Positions 12,122 to 22,954 of a stretch of DNA of 64,000 bases are shown here, one piece after another. Where the stretch lies: NCBI RefSeq assembly GCF_040939455.1, contig NC_134117.1:50152001-50216000 (forward strand), read 5' to 3'. Each line of letters begins with the position of its first letter. Position 1 is the first letter of the stretch. The notes under the pieces are model-generated. The model did no database searches. It was not told the DNA's origin and was given only the letters and a program-made list of their open reading frames with translations. The translations under genes were made by a program, and so were the position numbers. This DNA is from Microcebus murinus (taxonomy: Eukaryota; Chordata; Mammalia; Primates; Cheirogaleidae).

Positions 12122-15100
12122 AAAAAAATTTTTTAAATTACTTTATTTATGCAAGCTAAAAGTCTATAGGTTATCATTAAGTAGCTCATTTTTTTCCTAA
12201 TCTTAAAATTTACCTTGTTTTATTAACAGAGTTAGCCAAATTCTACCTGTGAACAATAAGCCAGGATAACTATGTCTAAACAATCATTCCTCCACCTTTC
12301 TTAGTAGCCTAAACCCCTCTTTCTGAGCTGCCCATCCACCTCCAATCCCATCCCAAGCTAAAATACACAATATTTTTTCAAGTACATCCAAGTTTATCCA
12401 TATAAAAATATCCTTAACATGATTTCATGATACTATTTAAAGTATTTCCTTCTACTTATATTCATAAAATTGGGATTAATAAGTGAGTTGAATTCTGCAA
12501 CTTAAAATGTAGGTTTTATGGGCTGCATTAAATAACTATGAAATAAATATAAACAAAATCCCCCAAATTGAGATTTAAAATGAATGTACTTTTCACGTTT
12601 TATCCAGAATTTTATCATGAGTAACTTCAGTTGTAGTCTATAAAAAATCCATGTAAAAGAAAAATATAATATCTCATTCATAACAACATATGAACTCATT
12701 CACATGTAGCATTTTGGTGTATTCCTATGATTAGACTTCAATCCAACTGCCAAATGTTTGAAGCATGCAATAAAGAAAAATTTAAAATATAACAGTTTTC
12801 ATTTGCCATTCAAATGCAACCATTAGTTGAACATCCTACTATTCCATCACTCCTTAAAATCAGATAGGCAAGAAAAGGAAAATTTTAAAAATGTATATCA
12901 AATATTGAATTCTGTTTCCAATTATTATATAATTCCTATTTCATAAACACTTTTTGAAAATTAAAGAATGAATTAGTATCAATGTACTATATATATATAT
13001 ATATAATCAATATATTTCACAAGTTGAAATTGAGGACTATAACACCTCTACATTTATTTTTTTAATTCTACTTAGACAAGGTTCTAAATTATATTTCAAT
13101 TCTGTTCAAAGAATATTACCTTTGTAAAAACAGAGATGTCACTTTTAATAGAGTAAAATTGATATACAAACCTTGGCAATATAAAAATACAAGTAAAAAT
13201 CTAATTTAAGTGAATTATTAGAACTAGTTCATACAAAATATATCTATTCTGGAGTCTCTGTGGATTTTTTTCTTGTTTTTCCTGATGCCATTAACTTTTG
13301 TTATACTATAAATATGTATGCAACTATGCCTACATAACTACTAGCATGTACATAATTTTGAGTAAGAAATTTTAATCAATGGTTCTTAATTTTTTCTAAT
13401 ACTAAATTCATAAAGGTATAACATAGTCTATCAGCAAATCATCCCGGTGACAGTTTTCAAAGGTCTGTGAGTGCATAAGTGTGTATGGGAATATGTACGG
13501 GAGAGTGTCATGGAGAGGATACCACCTTCTGTGCTTTTTCTCTTCTAAGAATCAGCCCTAAAGAGTGTAATTCAATTACCTCTCTTTAAAAAAGTTTCAG
13601 ATCTTGGTTTGGGTCTGAAGCATTAGTCATGTGGAGTCTAGTGCAGCTTTGGGTCAAACCTGATCAAGGAGACCTCAGGGAGAGATCTGAGTGTGGGAAA
13701 TTTTAAATTTGGATATCTCAAGAATGGAATTATATATCTAAGAACCCTATATTAGCCTGTCTTGGAGTATCCTCCTTGAGTCAGTTCAGAACCTCCACAG
13801 TTCTTTTACAAGCCCAGGTAATATCCTTTTAGCCACTTTGAGCCCTGCACACTGTAGACTCAATCTCTGATCCAATATTTGACGACTATTGACCTATTTC
13901 AAGATAAGGTCAACACCAACTATCTATGACCTCACCCAAAGGCTTCTTGGAAGCAACTAATCTAACAATAGTGCAAACAAGACTATCATGATCACCCAAG
14001 TGATCATTAAAATGACCATGAGGGAAATAAAAGAGAGAGAGACAGATTCATAAGTATGCTGTAGATGTTACTTTTTTCAGTAACAGATTTACACCCATAG
14101 TTTTATAGGCTTCTATGACAGGAAACAGTTAATGGAGGGTTGGAGAGAGCAAACCTTGGATCTTCAGATCTTAGAAGCAGAAAGAGACTCTTTTAAGTTA
14201 GAGTTATTCTTTAGTTGTTTTGTAATAACATTTCATCTGATACTTCCTAGGTCAAAAGAGTCAAACACCTATACAGAAATTTAATCCTTTCTGCTTGCTC
14301 ATTAATATTATTTCTTTAAACTATATTTCTGATCAGTATTCATGTGCTTCATAGGTACTTGACAAAAATTTTAAATAGTTATGTTTTTCTTTCTTTCTTT
14401 TCTTTTTCCCTAGCATCTTAAAGAACAATGAGCCAGATCCAATTAAATGAGTCAACTATTCCCTAGGTATAACTCCTGGGGTCATATCAATTGCATTTGC
14501 TGCAGTGGTATAATAATTTACTATAAATGTCTTAAATTACAGCAGTTGAACATGTGCCAGGAAATAATACTTTTCCCCAAAGCAGATAAATCACGAATCT
14601 GAAATACCTAATGCACCTCAAAGGTGTTTAAAATTCTTCTAAAGGAGTGACTTACTCACATGCTAGAACATTGACCATTTGATTTGAGTGGTGACCTTCC
14701 AATAGTGATGAAGAACATTTCAATGCTTTTGAAGTGTTACCATTGAAAAAAAATTAAAAAATATTTCAAATAGGTAAACACAGACGCTTCTCTGGTAACG
14801 CTTCCCTTGGGAGGAAAAGAGGCTAGGAACCAACATCAATAATGACCTTGGCTTGTCTTCTAAGATTTTTTGTAGAGGGGCCCTTCTCATATGTAGACTT
14901 TTCCCTATACTCCCCAAAATAGTTCAAATATCAATGAGAGAATTTGGTTGAACTTGAGAGTCTGGGAGCAAATTATAGAAGAAAAAGTTTATATAAAGGA
15001 AACAAGCAGCATCATAGAACAACTCCATATTTTTATTTAGAACAACTAGTTCAAATAAATCTGAGGGTCTTAAAGCCTAACTATCTGGAAGTCAGTTTCT

Positions 15101-15277
15101 AAAAAATCACTATACCTAGGATATGCTTTTCTATCTTATTTATGTGACATAGAGATTCAGAGATAATGTAAAAATTAAAAATGCTATAAGTAGCCATTAT
15201 TTAATGTGTGTATTTACACACGTATGTATATACATACACATGTATATACACACTGCTAAACAGTGTGCTTCTAGAGT
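12122..15277. other. Unique AT-rich DNA with small simple repeats
   Basis: It contains a (TA)n tract at about 12988-13005, a TTTCTTTC pyrimidine run at about 14389-14412 and a mixed TG/TA/CA tract at about 15205-15252. The 13.6-14.2 kb part is somewhat less AT-rich and could hold an unrecognised old LTR or LINE. A splice-acceptor-like site at 14414 is discussed in the findings. Confidence 0.45.
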
Positions 15278-15480
15278 TACTCATGCATCCAATAATACTT
15301 ATTGAGAACTTACTATATTCAAGACATTGTTAGAGATTAAAAGAAAAATAAATTAGATGTAGACGATAATCTAAAAGAAGCTTAATGGGACTCATCTCAA
15401 AATTCAGAATAAAGGAGACAGAAAACTTTAATTATCAGTAGTAAGAAATAGTGATGATGAAAACCTAAGCCAGGCTGCAG
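15278..15480 (-). repeat. L2 LINE 3' end fragment
   Basis: The + strand shows CATGCATCCAATAATACTTA, TTGAGAACTTACTATATTCA and AGACATTGTTAGAGATTAAA, the reverse complement of the L2 3' terminus. A degraded body with GATAATCTAAAAGAAGCTTA follows, matching the usual GAGCTTACAGTCTAG-like block. It is old and non-coding. Confidence 0.6.
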
Positions 15481-16149
15481 TGGATTAAACAATAAAGTAA
15501 AAAATAGAGCCTGGGTCTTATCAGTTTGACTTTCATCAACATCAATTTATTTCTTTGGGTTTCTGCTTCTTTATCAGAAAAATAAGGGAAATTTAACCAT
15601 GTGATCTTCAGAGTCCTTTCTGGCTCCAACAGTAGAAAAAACTATAAGCTTGATTTAAACCAGAAGGTGCAGACCTCATTCTTCACTTGTAATGGCTCCA
15701 CTGATGAATAGCAATGCCAGCTAACATGAATTCCATCTCCTTTTTCCTTCACTGCTCCAGTTTGATGGAGGTACCAGTCAGCAATAAAATAGTATTGAGG
15801 AGTTAGGACTCACAAAAAGACATTTGTATCTAAAACCACAATACTGTGATCATAGAATTGTCATTGCCACACCCTAACATATTGAAAATAGTCGATGAGG
15901 ACAAACAATGTAAAGTGAGTGGGCAAACAAGTAGAACTTCAGAAAACAACTGGGAGACAAAAGTATATAACCATTTTTTTGAACTTTATTTTTTAAATGA
16001 AGGCCTACTGGTTATTTCGTTCAGAATTTTTTTAATGTGCAAATTCAATTATGAAGCCATGGCAACAAAAAGATAAAAGGTAAAGTTTTATCATTAATTT
16101 GAAATGTCTTGTTTTGAAAAAAGTTTGGTAGTAAAATCAAGGTTAAATG
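15481..16149. other. Unique DNA, no feature recognised
   Basis: I recognise no repeat family or exon. A 76-codon + strand frame at 15846-16076 has no recognised domain. Confidence 0.45.
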
Positions 16150-16290
16150 AAATATCATGAAGCTGTGCAATTAGGTTCATAATGAGGTGCCGCAGGGATC
16201 AGTGCTAGAACAGGTGTTCAATATATTTATTAATGACTTAGAAGAGTTGTGAATAATATAGAAGCACATTCAGATGACTTCGAAGATATT
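16150..16290 (+). repeat. CR1/L3-type LINE reverse-transcriptase relic
   Basis: AGGTGCCGCAGGGATCAGTG, CTAGAACAGGTGTTCAATAT and TTTATTAATGACTTAGAAGA together read as GVPQGSVL, then FNIFINDLEEL, in one + strand frame. This is the conserved palm-domain block of CR1-clade (CR1/L3) reverse transcriptases. The frame ends in a stop shortly after. I infer an old mammalian L3/CR1 fragment of 100-150 bp. The boundaries are approximate. Confidence 0.65.
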
Positions 16291-17017
16291 TATAGCAATC
16301 AAAACGGGTGAATGACTGCTTTTCTTGACCCATTCAAGAGCAATTATTTAACATATTACAGCAAATAATCAACAAGAGCAAATTAATGTAAACTAGGTAG
16401 AATTGCCCAAGTTTTGTTAATATGCTAGCAGCTGCTAAAATAGTTATTGCCTTACAGGCAAGAGTGGGCATATCTAAGAAGATATCTGTCCAGTAAACAG
16501 CTCTCCATGAAAAAAAAGGATATTCAAAAAAGATTGGAATAAAGAATTATGCAAGAGAATAATTATGCAAATCAATAAATATTGCTGAAAATGTTTACAC
16601 ACCAGACACTTGCTCTATTGAATGACACTATTGGGGAAGGGTGTGGTTCCCCAGCTATACGTTGGGATTATGGTGTCTTATCTGGTGATTTTCTAAATAG
16701 TTACCCATTATTATACACTCCTCTCCAACATCCATTCACCGGAGTTTCTAGATGTCTCTCAGGTAGGAATAAAATTCACAAGGGCATCCTCCTCTCACCT
16801 ACACTTTGCTCTATTCTAAAGGTTTTCACTGATATTAGCTTATGTGTTAATCTTCCCAAATTGAAGATTTCAAGGCTTTAGAAAAATTAAAAGTAATTTT
16901 CACAAGAAAGATAACATAACACTATTCAATAATAGCATGAATTATATCTTCCCCTCACCCCAAGGTTATTTAATTATTGTACATACTAGAAAAACTTAAA
17001 TGTAGCATCTGGTCAGT
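16291..17017. other. Unique DNA, no feature recognised
   Basis: A 99-codon + strand open stretch (16582-16881) has no recognised domain and no clear splice or start context. I see nothing else. Confidence 0.4.
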
Positions 17018-17150
17018 TTTACTTCATTCATTAAAAAATATTTTCTGAATGCCTATTTTATCTAAGACACAGGAGTAATTAAGAAAATGAAAAGGACAAA
17101 TAAAACTTGGAGCCTGCCCTGACAGAACTTAGAAATCCATGTCTCCCTTG
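17018..17150 (-). repeat. L2 LINE 3' end fragment
   Basis: TTCATTCATTAAAAAATATT, TTCTGAATGCCTATTTTATC, TAAGACACAGGAGTAATTAA and AACTTGGAGCCTGCCCTGAC follow the reverse-complement L2 tail order. The last block corresponds to the CCCTGCCCTCATGGAGC region. It is diverged and non-coding. Confidence 0.65.
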
Positions 17151-19600
17151 TCATGAACTAAGCATTTCTCAACCCTAGACAATATAAATTACATAAATAT
17201 GTCATCAATTTCATCATAAATTTGAAATATATTAAAATTGATAAGAATTAAGAACTGTTTCTATAAGAATGTATAATAATATTTTAAAAACCAAGCCACC
17301 ATTTTCTGCTACCATTTATCTTCTCTGCCAGGCCAAAAATATGTTGACCCATGGCATAAACGTTCTCATTTGAAAAATAACTTAAATACTTTTCCAAATT
17401 TCAGAGAAAATTAAAAAGATTTCTAGGCTGTTTGGAACTAAGAATGTAGGCCAATAGAATTATGGTAAAGCCTAATAGTAATAGGAACATCAACTTATCT
17501 CCAACTCAGCTTTACAAAATAACCAATCAGTAAAGAGTAGGGAAACAGTAGAGAGATAGGTGAAATAAGAGTAAGAATTTTTATTTTTTGGAAGATTTGG
17601 TCAAGCATCGCTACTCTCTATCTATACCCACCTGCAAATTCAGATGCGAACATCCAGAATATTATACCCATGGTTCCATAATTCATAAACTTTTAGAATA
17701 TCAGTGTTAAATGGGACCTTAGACTTTAAGTATTGCTTGAGCTATACATTTTCTCTAAATCATAGGACACATCACCACCAGAGGTTTAAAAAAACAAAAA
17801 ACAAAAGAAAATAATAATAAAAACAAACAAACAAAAACTCATTAATATAATGAAGCCAAAAACTTAAAGTGAAAGGCAAACTCTGTGCAATAAAGTAAAC
17901 AATGGGCCTCAAACATATTTACTAATGAGATTTTCTAGAAGGTCTGTAATTGTCTATCTAAAAAATAAAATTCACAATTTGGAGAATATTGTATCCAAGG
18001 TGTGACAGTTATGTTAATTTTTCCTTTCCTCCTAGACTTTTCAGTGTCTGTGGGTTATTGGGTAGTATGATTTAAGTAAAATTTTAGCAAGAGAAAACAA
18101 GTGGTGAATGAGAATTCATTAGCAGATGGCCAAGTGTAAATAGTCTATCAATCATGCTGATATTTTTAAGCATCAGAAAATTTAATCCCATCTCTAGGGT
18201 AGTAAACTCATACTTTTAGGTATGTAGTACATCATATTTATTTTTATTTTTAAAGAACATTTTGGAATGCTTCTTGATTATAAAACACTGAAAGTATTTT
18301 CCCCATTAGGTTTTCTTAGGCAGGCAGAAAGTAATTAGGCCCCTAATGCAAGTCAGAGCATTTTAAAAGAACCAAATAGTGTTTATAAAAATAAGAACAT
18401 TTCCAAATCTTTACTCTAGATAAACAGATTTGTCATGGTAAAACCAAAAAATCTGAATCAGGTCTAAAATTATGAAAGAGCACATAAGAGTGATCTAGAG
18501 TTTTATACTGATTCACACAGAGAAGCCAGACCTGCTTTTTTGTTTGAAACTGAATCCATAATGATTAAATAAATGTAATGGGCTTTCACTGAATTTCAGT
18601 TTTTAAATGTCAAGCAATTACTATGAAATGACTTTTCTTTTACTTGCATAAATCCATTTTGCATCTTATATTTCTACCCTCAAGTGAATGATAGAAGTTA
18701 GTCTGATAACATATTTTTATCACCCTATATTACAATAGAAAGCAACCATATTATCCAGACCACACAGCATTAGACTCTATAAGTTCACTTTAGTAAAGCA
18801 AGGTGACATTGATTTTAACATACAAACAAGCTCTTCAAGGTCAAACAGTAAGTTAAGAGGAGAAAAAGTATCGTGAATGAGTATTAATTCTCTTCTATTC
18901 CATGGCTTCAGGATCTTAAAATATTCTGCACTTCACAAGAAGTTATGTGGCATTTGAAGTCTCTGAAACCTAGAGAAATTTCCCCAAATGGAATAGTCAA
19001 GAAAATTGAGCACTGTCCAGAGAATAAAAGACTAGAGATTTCAGGGCACTCTTCTGCATGACAATGAGAGTTATAAAAGTAAAAAGCAAACAAAAATATT
19101 TCACCTACTGTATATATCTTGTTTATTTCCCAGTTTTTTTTTGATGAATATGATGGGAACATACAGGCTGATGAGATTCCTTTACTGAGCAAAGGAAAGT
19201 TATCCTGTTTTATAACTCATAAGTCTTTTATAAATACAAAGAATGTATTTTAGTTGTTATTCAACTATATGGAGAAAGAATTTATGATGAGGGAGTTAAG
19301 TCACAATACTGTATCATTGAGGTATACATGAAGCATGCTTATTGCTGTTAGTCATTCCTTAATAGGTTTCAAATAGGAACTGGGATTTTAAATATTTCAG
19401 AAAGAATTTCTCCCAATTTCTCTCTTGTCACTGTATGTCTTTCACTTTTACCATACCAATGATAATCCCTGAGCAAGATTCCAAAACAGACACAAAAGCA
19501 TTTCCTTGAATAACAGGTTAAATTTTCTCCGGTTTTCAATTCTTAATCATAGTTTATCCAAACTCTCCCAATTGGTCAATTCTGCTATAAAGCTACATTT
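17151..19600. other. Unique AT-rich DNA, no feature recognised
   Basis: An A-rich low-complexity stretch with AAAC and AATA units lies at about 17788-17840. The longest open stretch is minus-strand 18908-19192 (94 codons), without recognisable domain. I can name no transposon family. Confidence 0.45.
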
Positions 19601-19613
19601 AAAACCATCTTTC

Positions 19614-19950
19614 GGCCGGGCGTGGTGGCTCACGCCTATAATCCTAGCACTTTGGGAGGCCGAGGCGGGCAGATTGCTCAAGGTCAGGAGTTCGAAACCA
19701 GCCTGAGCAAGACCCCGTCTCTACCAAAAATAGAAATAAATTAATTGACCAACTAAAATATATATATATACAAAAAATTAGCCGGGCATGGTGGCGCATG
19801 CCTGTAGTCCCAGCTACTCGGGAGGCTGAGGCAGTAGGATCGCTGAGTCCCAGAGATTGAGGTTGCTGTGAGCCAGGCTGACGCCACGGCACTCACTCTA
19901 GCCTGGGCAACAGAGTGAGACTCTGTCTCAAAAAAAAAAAAAAAAAAAAA
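19614..19950 (+). mobile_element. Lemur-type dimeric Alu SINE, second subfamily
   Basis: The full dimer starts GGCCGGGCGTGGTGGCTCAC. Its linker differs from the other copies (CTACCAAAAATAGAAATAAA, TTGACCAACTAAAATATATA), as does its right arm (GATCGCTGAGTCCCAGAGAT, GTGAGCCAGGCTGACGCCAC). The Alu at 29083 shares these differences. Flanks AAAACCATCTTTC (19601-19613) and AAAACTATCTTCC (19951-19963) are a duplication with two or so differences. Overlapping open frames are Alu sequence. Confidence 0.93.
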
Positions 19951-19963
19951 AAAACTATCTTCC

Positions 19964-22766
19964 ATACTGCAGATAAATTTTGACCAACCAATGATGAAAT
20001 TTGGGCAGTCTTATCTCAGGGCAGGCACTTGTGTAGGTACCAGCTTTGTAAGAAGTGTGTAGAAAGGACAGAAGCTCTGGGCATACACTCACTGATAGAT
20101 AATAGAATGAGTTGTGAACAGAGACAACTTGATAGGGCATCAGGGAAGTCAAACTGTAAATGGTGACAGCAGATTATCCATTACCTGGGTGAGGCAGTAG
20201 CATCCAAAGAGACTGTTAGCCCCAAAGCGTCTCCTCTATGGATCATGGAACCTGAAATTCCTAACCATTAGATTCATTCCTCTAAGACAATGTCTACAAG
20301 ACAAACTATTTTAGTTGAAAGTATCATAGTTGGAACACAGGGTACATTAGAGAGTAGTCTACAATAATTATCAGTACCCAGTGGTTCTGGCCACAGGGCA
20401 AGTAAGTTCCCATAAAATAGAAAAACCTAAGTATTTATAATCTGAAGTGTTCAGAGGGTCAAGCAGGTTCTGGGCATAAAAAAAAAAAAAAAAAAAAAAA
20501 ATCCAGGCAAGTGCTAATATCAATTGTCAGCCTCAATGTCTGCCAAACAATAGGAAGTTGTGTGAACTGAGGTAAGCCCTTAATCCCATCTAAAAGGGAT
20601 AACTACCACTGAGCTCCAGAAAACTATTACCAAACAGGGATATAGGTCTGTATCTTCCAGATTTTCTAGAAGCTGAATGTTTGGGGGATACCTCTAATTT
20701 CAAATGTTAGAAACTAATTCAATTTTTTGTGTAACATTCTATGGGTCAGCACTGTTCTGGGTAAATAAAAAATAGCTAAGGGCCAGATTTGTCCAACTGG
20801 TTGGCAATTTTATATCTAGAACATGGAGAGAGAGAAGGGAGTTTCAGTTGGGATAAGGATGACTTCTAGACTTTCCATTAAGAAATCCCATAAGGGTGCT
20901 AGATAGCATTTATCCTAAAGGAAAGGATAGTTAAGTAGAGTCTATATATGAAAACCTAAATGTAGTAAGCTACTTGTTATGGAGAGTATATACCCTTTTT
21001 AGAAAATATATACTATTTGGATAAAGAAGGTCTTTTAATTTTTTTTTATTTTTTTGACTTTATTTCTTCTTATCCTGTCTTGTACAAGAAAGGATTTAAG
21101 ATAACATAACAACATTTTCTATGGTATAAATGAAAAATAAATTATGAAGGACAGATGTAGAAGAAATGATGTTAGTAAAAATGAGATAAAACACACCAAA
21201 TGCATGTTGAAAACAGTCAAAAGAATAAAAATCTCATTAGCCATTAATTTATAAAACTGATTATTATTTGCATGGGGAGGGGAAAGGGGTGTCCATTATT
21301 TTGCAAAGTCCATTTGCTTTTTTAAAATTACAATTTGGTTTTTGGTGTGGATAAATATATCTTGCTCATAACTAATAAAGTAATGAACACTGCATACAAA
21401 AATAAAAGAGCATTATTACATATTTTGGCTGTCTAGATTCTATGTTTCCACATTTAAAAGTTTTATTTTTGAAGGATGTCTTTGTGAGTGAAAATAAAGG
21501 GCAGAACAGATCCTACTTGGATTTTAATACTCCCTTGGCTGAAAGGGAAAGATTTTTCAATAATAAGAAAAGGCACTGTGAGTTACAGGAGCATCAGTCT
21601 GATAAGGCCATATACAGGATATATTACCAGCAATATTCCAACTTAATGTGTCAGAATTGTACAGCTCTTTTTAAAAAGCCACATTAATAAAAAGGAAGTA
21701 CTTCCACCAAGATAAATTGATTGTTGTTTGGTGTTATCCTAAAGAAGAGGAAAAAAATAGACATGATGCAGTATCAGCAGTGGTAGGTATTAGTGCATTC
21801 TGGTCTAATTTCAACCCCAAATCCAGACCATTAAATACAGTTTGGAAAGGCTCAGCTCTTAGAGTATCAGAGGATGTGCAGCCCATATGTAATGAAGAAA
21901 CACTCCTATGAGTCAGTGAATGAGCATCATGCATTCTGATGAACCAAGCATAGAGGATGAAATTATAAGTAGGCAAAAAACTCTCCCTCCCTATGCAGCA
22001 TCCCCTAATACAAGAGATAAGCTACAGCCACAGAGACCAGATCTCCACATTTAATTTGTTTGATAAATATTTTGATATGTGCTAAACTTGGGAAAAAATT
22101 ATTAAAATGAACCCCCAGTTACTTCTTGCCAACTAAGTAGTCTTTATCTGGATAGCTTCAAAAATAGCAGAGTCAATTCAGCCATGCAGCATAATACAAT
22201 TACAATATCAGCTCCAGTTTATTAACACCATTATTTAATTTTATTTTTATAATAACAATAAACGTGTTACCCCAAATCAACAACAACAATAAAATGTCAC
22301 CAGACATCTAAACACCTTGTCCTTAAACATCTCCATTACTAAACCTACAGTCTTCCATAAAGAAAATCCACCTTGAAGTAACAACCTTAGAGCATTGCAA
22401 AATGCTCAACCATAAAAGACAAAGTACATTTTCATAGAATGGTCTCCTTACTGAAAATTAAAACCACCACATATATCAAAAAGATCTTCAATGGCAAAGA
22501 AGGAAACAAAAAATTGTGTCCTTTCTAATCTTCAGTTAATCAGATAATTTAATTCATTGAATCCTCTCTTCATTCTACCCCAGTATTCCAGCTAAATATT
22601 TGCGAATATACTGTTACCAACATTACAAATATACTATCTTAAGGGTAGTAAATACAGCCCTAAGGACAAGAAGAGAGGAATTAGAATCTAATATCAACTC
22701 TGTGTGTCAATTACACACACATGTGTACATTTATCATTCAGAAGCACATCTCTAAAATTGAGAAAG
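19964..22766. other. Unique DNA with an isolated A24 run
   Basis: A pure A run lies at about 20478-20501 with no recognisable SINE or L1 tail before it. It may be the tail of an unrecognised retrocopy or a microsatellite. Frames at 21442-21687, 21717-21911 and 21734-21976 are under 85 codons and were not recognised. Confidence 0.45.
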
Positions 22767-22954
22767 CATGGATTTTCAAAGTGTGAACTTCAAACTAGCA
22801 TCACCTAAAAATTTGTTAGGAATCCAAATTCTCATGCCCCAACCCAGATGTGCTGCATCAGAAACTCTTAGGCGGGAGGGGGGCGGGGGGAGGCAAAAAT
22901 CTGTGTTTCTACATAAAGGGAATGCTGATGCATGGTAAAGTTTGAAAATGATTG
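22767..22954 (+). mobile_element. MER5-type hAT element, nearly full length
   Basis: It begins CATGGATTTTCAAAGTGTGA (family start CAGTGGTTCTCAAAGTG). It continues ATTTGTTAGGAATCCAAATT, CTCATGCCCCAACCCAGATG, GCATCAGAAACTCTTAG and AATCTGTGTTTCTAC, and ends AAGTTTGAAAATGATTG, complementary to the start. A G-rich tract at 22871-22894 replaces the usual GGGGGTGGGGCCC segment. It is a non-autonomous Charlie relative. No clean 8-base target duplication is left. Confidence 0.8.

Noticed and set aside
19644..19965. Open frames of 70-82 codons on the minus strand
   Set aside because: They are the reverse complement of an Alu; the translated motifs ([12 protein letters not shown] and similar) are the familiar Alu-derived peptides.
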